From positions 186,001 through 250,000 of the forward strand of contig JAZNWZ010000130.1 in assembly GCA_045593645.1 (NCBI GenBank): a stretch of 64,000 bases of DNA, in the 5' to 3' direction. Positions 30,453-36,204 of the stretch are shown piece after piece. How positions within the stretch are numbered: the stretch's first letter is position 1; every line of letters starts with the position of its first letter. The position numbers were made by a program, and so were the translations under genes. Source of the DNA: Fimenecus sp045593645. Its GTDB lineage: Bacteria; Bacillota; Clostridia; Oscillospirales; Acutalibacteraceae. A model generated the notes under the pieces. It had not been told where the DNA came from and searched no databases. It was given only the letters and a program-made list of their open reading frames with translations.

Positions 30453-30596
30453 AGAAAAAGTTTTGATGAAATCTTTACGCACTTAGGGACTTACAAAACT
30501 TCAACAAAAAGTCTTAATGCTTTTTGCCTAAAAACATTACCCACTCGAATGACTTGTACCTGCAAGTCTCACAGGCTTTCGAGCTCAAAAGATTTT
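30453..30596 (-). ncRNA. Closed noncoding spacer
   Basis: AATCTTT/AAAGATT (30470-30476 with 30588-30594) closes 125 bases that contain AGTTTTGTAAGTCC. No CDS or tRNA. Confidence 0.35.
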
Positions 30597-30670
30597 CGGG
30601 ACTGGCGGGACTTGAACCCGCGACCTTCGCGCTGACAACGCGTCGAGCTAACCAACTGCTCCACAGCCCC
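30597..30670 (-). tRNA. tRNA-Asp (GTC), second copy
   Basis: Acceptor GGGGCTG/CAGTCCC, anticodon arm with CGCG-TTGTCAG-CGCG core, T-arm CGCGG-GTTCAAGT-type loop. Confidence 0.85.
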
Positions 30671-30682
30671 ATAAGAAAGAAG

Positions 30683-30757
30683 CAAACTATATTGGGAACG
30701 ATCCAATACCTCGGGTACCCATAACGGATGCGTGCTACCCTATTACACCAATAGTCA
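30683..30757 (-). tRNA. tRNA-like, irregular anticodon and T-loop
   Basis: Acceptor TGACTAT/ATAGTTT (one mismatch) and D-arm GTGT-AATAGGGTA-GCAC. The anticodon stem ATCC/GGGT is irregular around GTTAT, and the T-loop is ATCGTTC. Probably decayed or unusual. Confidence 0.4.
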
Positions 30758-30850
30758 ATACCTTTGCAATTCTGATTATGGCTTTTCATCTCTACTTGCT
30801 TTTAGTCGACCTATTACGCTTTGGATATGCAAAAGTTTTTCTTCTTATAG

Positions 30851-30924
30851 TCAGGATGAGAGGAATTGAACCTCCGACCTCATCGTCCCAGGCGACGCGC
30901 TCTAACCTGCTGAGCTACATCCTG
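30851..30924 (-). tRNA. tRNA-Pro (TGG), C33
   Basis: Acceptor CAGGATG/CATCCTG, anticodon arm CGTCG-CCTGGGA-CGATG with C at 33, T-loop TTCAATT. Confidence 0.8.
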
Positions 30925-31129
30925 ATAATGCAAGTGGGCGACCAACCCTTAAAAAGGGACTTGCTGCTCCTCTGAGTTCTTCTCGTAAACTCTATAACAG
31001 TTGCTTCCGACCGCGAATTCGAAAGACTTATTATCTCTACGCATCTTGTTTATTCATCAGATGTAAACTCAGGAGATACGCCCCCAGCGCACATATTTTC
31101 AGGTCATAGGCTTATGTGGTAATGCCTTT
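30925..31129 (-). other. Noncoding spacer, possibly structured
   Basis: 205 bases with hairpins such as CATCT...AGATG and AAGTCCCTTTTTAAGGG. No CDS or tRNA found. Confidence 0.3.
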
Positions 31130-31203
31130 CGGGGTGTGCAGGACTCGAACCTGCGACCCTCTGATTAACGGTCAGATGCTCTAACCATCTGAGCTAACAC
31201 CCC
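31130..31203 (-). tRNA. tRNA-Asn (GTT), C33
   Basis: Acceptor GGGGTGT/ACACCCC, anticodon arm TCTGA-CCGTTAA-TCAGA with C at 33, T-arm GCAGG-TTCGAGT-CCTGC. Confidence 0.85.
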
Positions 31204-31211
31204 ATAAAATT

Positions 31212-31318
31212 GAAAGTTGAGTACTGCGAAGGTTGCCGTTATCTATCGTCATCCGCTATTGTCGTTTCCTATCGTTGCAGACTATTGTCGTGGACGATTA
31301 TCGGTTTCTTCAACTTTC
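31212..31318 (-). ncRNA. Closed noncoding spacer with short internal repeats
   Basis: GAAAGTTGA (31212-31220) pairs with TCAACTTTC (31310-31318). Inside, ACGACAATAG occurs twice and ACGATAG also recurs. Confidence 0.4.
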
Positions 31319-31321
31319 GAG

Positions 31322-31397
31322 TCGGCGTCGGTGGAATTGAACCACCCTGAACCAACTACCCTTTCAACACCTTATCAGAGTGAGGGGATACACGCCG
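31322..31397 (-). tRNA. tRNA-like with displaced D-loop-like segment
   Basis: Acceptor CGGCGTG/GACGCCG (one mismatch) and T-arm GGTGG-TTCAATT-CCACC. A long arm CCCT-CAC...GTG-...-AGGG follows the acceptor, and TAGTTGGTTCAG, which resembles a D-loop, comes just before the T-arm. No anticodon can be assigned. Confidence 0.4.
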
Positions 31398-31437
31398 AAA
31401 AAATTACCTTCCCTTTGTTGTCAAAGAACTCAAGTAG

Positions 31438-31510
31438 TAGTCCCGCCGAGGCTCGAACTCGGATTTCCGCCTTGAAAGGGCAGCGATCTAACCAGTTGAT
31501 CTACGGGACC
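31438..31510 (-). tRNA. tRNA-Glu (TTC), second copy
   Basis: Acceptor GGTCCCG/CGGGACT, anticodon arm CTGCC-CTTTCAA-GGCGG, T-loop TTCGAGC. Confidence 0.9.
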
Positions 31511-31643
31511 AAAAATGTTTGCAGTCTTTTGGGTCGTCCCCTCACCGAGCGCTTGCATTCCCGAACTATCGACACCCGACAGTCAGCTCTAATTGAGGCT
31601 AAGTTTTTCACGCGCGTTGTATTAAACCTAACGTCAACTATAG

Positions 31644-31727
31644 TGGATCTTACGAGACTCGAACTCGTATTCCCTGCCTTTCCACTGTGGGCTTTAAGCA
31701 GGAGCCTTCCGATTGACTGAAAGACCC
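31644..31727 (-). tRNA. tRNA-like with about 13-base insertion in the anticodon loop
   Basis: Acceptor GGGTCTT/AAGATCC, D-arm, and T-arm ACGAG-TTCGAGT-CTCGT are intact. The stem CCTGC/GCAGG encloses about 20 bases that can form CCCAC/GTGG. The anticodon depends on processing. Confidence 0.55.
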
Positions 31728-32027
31728 AAAAGTTTGTTCGTAGTTCCGACTTTACGGTTGGGATAACTGCCGTTTCTGCCGCAATGGCTCAGGCTCGCGC
31801 CCCAGTTTTCAATTTCCAAGAAGCGGGTTAGTTTTCGTGCAGTGAACAACTCTGCCTTATTGTTCTCCTTGGCCCCCAACCACAACCTTTGCCGTGGTCC
31901 TTTTTGTTACGGCGGAAGTCTTTTTGTAAGGTAACCGCCTACTCTATCCACCGACTTAATTCGGCGGAGCAGTTGATTTATTCAACTTTATCCTTCCTTT
32001 GTACTGTATTTGTAACTTGTTTTCAAA
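31728..32027 (-). ncRNA. Leader RNA of the tRNA array, probably structured
   Basis: The first 300 bases transcribed from the promoter at 32028. GC-rich, no CDS with a ribosome site, hairpins AGTTGA-ATAAA-TCAACT and CCGCC...GGCGG. It may stabilise or regulate the array transcript. Confidence 0.35.
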
Positions 32028-32068
32028 TTACAATAATAATATAAAAACAGTTCAACGGAAGTTTAAAA
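32028..32068 (-). promoter_or_regulatory. Class 1 promoter of the tRNA array
   Basis: Minus strand AAACTTCC, about 12 bases, TTTATATTATTATTGTAA. It lies at the upstream end of the array. Confidence 0.8.
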
Positions 32069-32112
32069 AACTTTCATTTTTTTTTGATTTTTTGTAAAAT
32101 TGCCCAAAAATC

Positions 32113-32141
32113 AAAAAAGGCAACCTTTTCATCGGTTGCCT
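32113..32141 (-). terminator. Rho-independent terminator
   Basis: Minus strand AGGCAACC-GATGAAAA-GGTTGCCT then TTTTTT, after the 39-aa gene. Confidence 0.85.
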
Positions 32142-32162
32142 AGTAAAAAAGCTTAATCACTC

Positions 32163-32282
32163 CTAACTAGGCTGCCCCGAATCATAATCGTATTCTCTAG
32201 GGTTAATGATGTTAGTCCAAATAGTTGTATTTGGATTGTTGCGAGTAATTTGTTCCTGTTCGTAAACTCTTGATAACATCAT
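32163..32282 (-). CDS. Hypothetical micro-protein, 39 aa
   Basis: MMLSRVYEQEQITRNNPNTT opens behind AAGGAA; a GTTAATATA motif lies about 30 bases upstream and a terminator 20 bases downstream. The signals form a complete one-gene unit between the metallopeptidase-like gene and the tRNA array. Polar, Asn/Thr-rich, no recognised motif. Confidence 0.55.
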   Translation of the reverse strand: MMLSRVYEQEQITRNNPNTTIWTNIINPREYDYDSGQPS

Positions 32283-32521
32283 TTGTTTTCTTATTCCTTA
32301 TGAAAATATATTAACAGCAATTTTGATTTGCTGTAATATTTAGTTAGTATACTTTATAAAAAAGTAAGAAGTTCTCGCCAGTTTTAATTATTTCAAACTA
32401 CAGCCCCACTACCTACATTTGATTTTTGTAAGCCGTTCGAGTAGCATCACTGCTGTGAGGTTGCTGGGACTTTCACCCAGAGTAACGTTTATCGAACTTC
32501 GTAATTTTATATTAACACTTT

Positions 32522-33121
32522 TTAGTTTTCTGCTGTAGGGATTTCAATTCCAAACAATTTTGATAACTTATCTTTCCAATTAAGGAAGTCATCGTTATGA
32601 CCACCGTCTGCATAATAAGTTACACCGTCATAAATCTTATCGTAATTTGATAAGAAAAGTTTGCAGAACTCTCCGTTCTCTGGGTCACCGTTGCTAGCAA
32701 TATCGTAAAGTTCATCAATAAGTGTATCGAGTTTTTCAATACATTCTGCAGCAGCTTCGAAGTTGGTCCAAACTCTTGAAAGAATTGAGAACAAGCTCAT
32801 CAACTGCATAAACTTCTGGCGCAAAGAGTCTGTTTTAATTACGTCATACATATCAGAAAGTTCGCCGCCTGTAATAACTGGGACGCCGTTTGCTCTTTCA
32901 AATGCGTGGCATAATTCGTGAGCAACATACTTAGGTAAGTCTGCTTTAGCAACTTTGTTCCAAACAGAAATGCTTTTTTCTGAAATGTTGTACTTTGCTT
33001 TCATTCCGGTATAATCAAAGTCAACAACATTTATAGTTAAGGTTGGATACGAAATGCCTGCATCCTCAAGTTTATCAAGTAAAACGTCTAAACACTGTTG
33101 TGCATCTTCTTGTTTAATCAT
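32522..33121 (-). CDS. Putative zinc metallopeptidase-like protein (HExxH)
   Basis: 199 aa. VAHELCHAFERANG (about 64-77) is an HExxH zinc-binding helix in the form HELCH. It is followed by a helical region with FEAAAECIEKLDTLIDELYD that could supply the third ligand. The size fits small minigluzincin- or SprT-like proteins. Substrate unknown. AGGAG precedes the ATG. Confidence 0.65.
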   Translation of the reverse strand: MIKQEDAQQCLDVLLDKLEDAGISYPTLTINVVDFDYTGMKAKYNISEKSISVWNKVAKADLPKYVAHELCHAFERANGVPVITGGELSDMYDVIKTDSLRQKFMQLMSLFSILSRVWTNFEAAAECIEKLDTLIDELYDIASNGDPENGEFCKLFLSNYDKIYDGVTYYADGGHNDDFLNWKDKLSKLFGIEIPTAEN

Positions 33122-33129
33122 ATTAACTC

Positions 33130-35109
33130 CTATTTATTTGCAACAATTACTTTTAAGTTTGGAAGATGTAAAGATCTTGCATAAGCAACATTCTTCATAT
33201 CATCATCAACGAAAGCAACTTCATCATATAAACTACAAAGCTTTTTCAAAACATTTGCCTTCTTTTCAGCATCTGTCGCACCTTCGTAAATATGAACTGC
33301 ATCGTTGATTGCAGAACAACAATCTCTCTTAATGTAATTGTCTATATTCTTAAATTCACCGTTGTCATTAAACTTCAAGAACTGACGAAGAGTTCTGAAA
33401 ATTACTTCTTCTTGAGAACGAGCTGTCAAGAAAGCAAGGTCCCAACCTGCTGCAAGGTGAGCGTCCATTAAACGAAGATTTTTGATAATAGGAGTACCCT
33501 GCATAATTGACTTTTCAACTTTTTCTGGGTCGCAGAATTCTCTATAATCAAATGAAATGCCTTTCGCTGCTCTTTCTTCTTTTGAAAGTGAAGCATCAGG
33601 ATCTTTTGCAAACTCTTCAGTGTTCAAACGAACTTCTGAACCGTCAGGAAGTTTCTTCCAAATACCGATTACTTTTGGGTCTGCTTTAATAATTGTATCA
33701 TCAATGTCGAGAACAAGCAAACATTTATTACCGTGATTAAGAATCTTTTCAAACATCTTTATTTGTGACTCTCTTTTGCGGTATCTTGTAATTGGGAAGT
33801 CTTGTACTTTATTTTGATTTTCAGGTGATGTCACAGCAACTTTCCTATGATACTGTCCTGCAACTACAGGTCTTTCATAGTAACCTGAATTGAAACGGTT
33901 TTCTTCGTCCCACTCTTCAAAGTCAGGTACTTCTTTTCCTCTTTCAGCATCATAGTGTTTGCCTACAACTTTTTTCATATGTCTTATAGGTAATTTATTT
34001 GCTGTGTCTCTTACGCCTTTATTTGGCATCAATGCAGCAACAACTGAAGGAGGAACTGGGACTGCATTTGTCTTTACATAATAAACAGTTTCAGCGCCGT
34101 CAGATACTTCACCCCAGAAGTTTCTATCGCCTTGGTCGATGTCTTCTCGAGCAATTGTATATAAAGCCTCTTTTCCTGCAGCAGTTGCTTTCCAAGAATT
34201 GGTATCTTTATCAAAAACTGTTTGTGCGCCGATTAACGAAAGTTTTCTTCCGCCCCTGTTCAAATTATAAACAGCGCAAGCTTCAAGTTCTCCATCGTGT
34301 TTAACACATTTAATAAGAGCATTTGACTTTTCGCAGTCTGCAATAAAATCATTTATGTTTGTAAATCCGCCTGGGCCGCCTGGGAGATAAGCATAAGCTC
34401 TGTCGAGCAATTCCCATACATCTTTAATGTTGTCAGCGATTAAGCGTTCCTGTTTTGGGTTGTCAGAATTGAACCACATATTGATGAATCTTTCTTGTAA
34501 ACGAGTTGACTCATACATATGCCCAGGGTCAAAACCTTTCCAAGTTATTTCAAGATACTGCCAAGCTTGTGATATTGCATCCTGAAGTTGATGCATATCT
34601 TTTGCAATCTCGTGTGTTCCGTGAATTGTAAAAATATTTTTGCCGTAGCCGTTTCTGAACAATGTATCAAACAAATCTTTGTAAGAAAAGTATTCGTCAT
34701 TATCTGAGAAAATACCAATCTTGCTTGACTTTGTTTCATTGTCGAAATCAGACCAATTATCTGCGATTTCGTCCCATTCTTTGAAACACTTTTCTTCGTT
34801 ATAAACCTCTCTTTGTTCAGGATATAAGATCGGAGGGATTGCTTCTTTAGGGTTTAAGCAAGGGTTGAGCAAAATACAAATCTTATTTGTGTTAAGTGCT
34901 GAAGCGTAAAAACCGCCTAAAGATGAAGCAATAATTATATCAGCTTTCTCTGCATCGTTTTTGATTTGCTTAAAAGCTTCTGCAGGTTGCAATAAATCAT
35001 ATGTGTTTGTTGTAATATCGTATAATGAGTCTAAGGCTTTTCTAATGTTTGTTGCAGAACCGCCGTGTCCTGTTCCGCCTAAGCCGTGAACATATAATAA
35101 CTTTTCCAT
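33130..35109 (-). CDS. Fusion: YqiA-like hydrolase + middle domain + HAD phosphatase
   Basis: 659 aa from the ATG at 35109 (AAAGG upstream; a TTG at 35115 is less likely). N-terminus (1-190): LLYVHGLGGTGHGG and IIASSLGGFYASAL, the oxyanion loop and nucleophile elbow of a small alpha/beta hydrolase like YqiA. Middle (about 200-440): unrecognised, with LYTIAREDIDQGDRNFWGEV. C-terminus (about 470-659): LLVLDIDDTIIKADPK (DxDxT), LAFLTARSQEEV and VAFVDDDMKNV, the three HAD motifs. HAD domains of this kind often remove phosphates from nucleic-acid ends. The combination in one chain is unusual. Confidence 0.75.
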   Translation of the reverse strand: MEKLLYVHGLGGTGHGGSATNIRKALDSLYDITTNTYDLLQPAEAFKQIKNDAEKADIIIASSLGGFYASALNTNKICILLNPCLNPKEAIPPILYPEQREVYNEEKCFKEWDEIADNWSDFDNETKSSKIGIFSDNDEYFSYKDLFDTLFRNGYGKNIFTIHGTHEIAKDMHQLQDAISQAWQYLEITWKGFDPGHMYESTRLQERFINMWFNSDNPKQERLIADNIKDVWELLDRAYAYLPGGPGGFTNINDFIADCEKSNALIKCVKHDGELEACAVYNLNRGGRKLSLIGAQTVFDKDTNSWKATAAGKEALYTIAREDIDQGDRNFWGEVSDGAETVYYVKTNAVPVPPSVVAALMPNKGVRDTANKLPIRHMKKVVGKHYDAERGKEVPDFEEWDEENRFNSGYYERPVVAGQYHRKVAVTSPENQNKVQDFPITRYRKRESQIKMFEKILNHGNKCLLVLDIDDTIIKADPKVIGIWKKLPDGSEVRLNTEEFAKDPDASLSKEERAAKGISFDYREFCDPEKVEKSIMQGTPIIKNLRLMDAHLAAGWDLAFLTARSQEEVIFRTLRQFLKFNDNGEFKNIDNYIKRDCCSAINDAVHIYEGATDAEKKANVLKKLCSLYDEVAFVDDDMKNVAYARSLHLPNLKVIVANK

Positions 35110-35130
35110 TTTCAACCTTTAAAAATTAGT

Positions 35131-35155
35131 AAAGCCCCTCTATTGAGGAGCTTTT
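35131..35155 (-). terminator. Hairpin terminator, possibly bidirectional
   Basis: AAAGCTCCTC-AATA-GAGGGGCTTT on the minus strand, followed by ACTAATTTTT, between the 75-aa and 659-aa genes. Confidence 0.65.
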
Positions 35156-35176
35156 TATATTTGAAATTGTAATTTT

Positions 35177-35404
35177 TTAGTCTAAGTCAACAAGAAGGCT
35201 TGTATCTCTCATCCAACCCTTTACTGTGAAGTTCGGCATCGGCTCCATTGTATCAGGATTTACCCAAACATTGTCTGCAATATCCCAGAGGGAATAACCA
35301 ATCCCTGTTGAGCCATCAGAGTTTTTTCCGATTGTCAAAACAATCCCCTGTTTCTTGCCCTCTTCCAAGTCGAAGTTCCATTCTGCAGTTATTGTCTTTG
35401 TCAT
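35177..35404 (-). CDS. Hypothetical protein, 75 aa
   Basis: A small beta-rich protein (TITAEWNFDLEEGKKQGIVL) with a strong GGAGG and a class 1 promoter directly upstream, so it is a one-gene unit before a terminator. Function unknown. Confidence 0.65.
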   Translation of the reverse strand: MTKTITAEWNFDLEEGKKQGIVLTIGKNSDGSTGIGYSLWDIADNVWVNPDTMEPMPNFTVKGWMRDTSLLVDLD

Positions 35405-35425
35405 ATCGGCCTCCTATTGCCTGAT

Positions 35426-35463
35426 TTACAATAATAATATAAAGACATTATTGTAAAAGTTCA
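35426..35463 (-). promoter_or_regulatory. Class 1 promoter
   Basis: Minus strand TGAACTTTT, about 11 bases, TTTATATTATTATTGTAA. Confidence 0.75.
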
Positions 35464-35470
35464 GTCAATT

Positions 35471-35842
35471 TTACATATTTTTGATAAATTCTTCAATTGC
35501 AGCAAAGTTTATTTTCAAATTAAGTGCTTTTTGATACTTTTTGAAAAAGTTCAAAACTGCTTGCGGCTCGCCTTGACGAATTGCTGTAAGTAAAACAAAC
35601 TTACTTACTGGGTCTTGTGGAATGTTACGATTGTTTGTAGGCCAATCGTCCATAAGTCCTTGCTGACCAAAGTTTGCTCTGTCACCTGCAATTGAAAACT
35701 GTGACTTCAAAAAAGTAAGAAGATCATCTTCTCCTCTGTTAAAATATTTAATGGCAGCAGGAACAAGCTGTGTCATTTTAACTTCATTCATTTTATAAAC
35801 AGCCTCAAACAAGTGAGGCTTTTCTTCGAAAATATTGCTCAT
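35471..35842 (-). CDS. Hypothetical protein, 123 aa
   Basis: An all-helical small protein (VYKMNEVKMTQLVPAAIKYF...) with a Pro/Asn-rich middle. Not recognised. CTAAATAA lies one base before the ATG and there is no Shine-Dalgarno site, as for the Nudix gene. It is divergent from the zinc-ribbon gene at 35878. Confidence 0.6.
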   Translation of the reverse strand: MSNIFEEKPHLFEAVYKMNEVKMTQLVPAAIKYFNRGEDDLLTFLKSQFSIAGDRANFGQQGLMDDWPTNNRNIPQDPVSKFVLLTAIRQGEPQAVLNFFKKYQKALNLKINFAAIEEFIKNM

Positions 35843-35843
35843 A

Positions 35844-35851
35844 TTATTTAG
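35844..35851 (-). promoter_or_regulatory. Class 2 promoter motif
   Basis: CTAAATAA one base before the ATG of the 123-aa gene. A plus-strand CTAAATAA lies 14 bases away at about 35855-35862 for the divergent gene. Confidence 0.55.
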
Positions 35852-35877
35852 TCAACTAAATAAGTAAGGAGTTGCAA

Positions 35878-36204
35878 ATGAGTGAAAAGAAAGCTCCCGA
35901 AACTCCTGTGGATAAATACAATAAGTTATCACGGGATCTTAAGCATCAAAGAAAGGCATTAGAAACAGCACAAAGAAATGTTGAAAAGACAGAAAAGTCT
36001 TTGGCTGAAATCCTTAAAAAATTGTGGTTTTGTCCAAACTGCAATCAACCCCAAGTTATTCCTAATAAAAAAGAATGTGACTACAAAGTCTTGTCGTTAA
36101 ATGATAACGGCAAGCAAGGCTTTTACAGATGTAAGTTTGTTCAATGTCATTCTTGTAAGCAAGTTGTTATGATAGATAAAGTGTTTATCGACGACGATGA
36201 CTAA
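35878..36204 (+). CDS. Zinc-ribbon / coiled-coil protein, 108 aa
   Basis: The ATG at 35878 follows AAGGAG. N-terminal coiled coil (about 10-45, KLSRDLKHQRKALETAQRNV), then CPNCNQPQ and CHSCKQ, two zinc-ribbon knuckles. The small size and layout suggest an adaptor that binds nucleic acid or a partner protein. It overlaps the start of the ligase-like gene by eight bases. Confidence 0.65.
   Translation: MSEKKAPETPVDKYNKLSRDLKHQRKALETAQRNVEKTEKSLAEILKKLWFCPNCNQPQVIPNKKECDYKVLSLNDNGKQGFYRCKFVQCHSCKQVVMIDKVFIDDDD

Noticed and set aside
30683..30757. Anticodon-like GTTAT loop read as TTA, a possible ochre suppressor tRNA
   Set aside because: The anticodon stem and T-loop are irregular, and TAA is the normal stop of many genes in the window, so stop-codon reassignment is not supported.
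31020..31075. Hammerhead ribozyme core CTGATGA on the minus strand
   Set aside because: No GAAA strand or cleavage-site helix at the required spacing.
31694..31885. 63-aa minus-strand ORF
   Set aside because: Overlaps a tRNA-like gene, has no Shine-Dalgarno site and lies in the GC-rich leader RNA.
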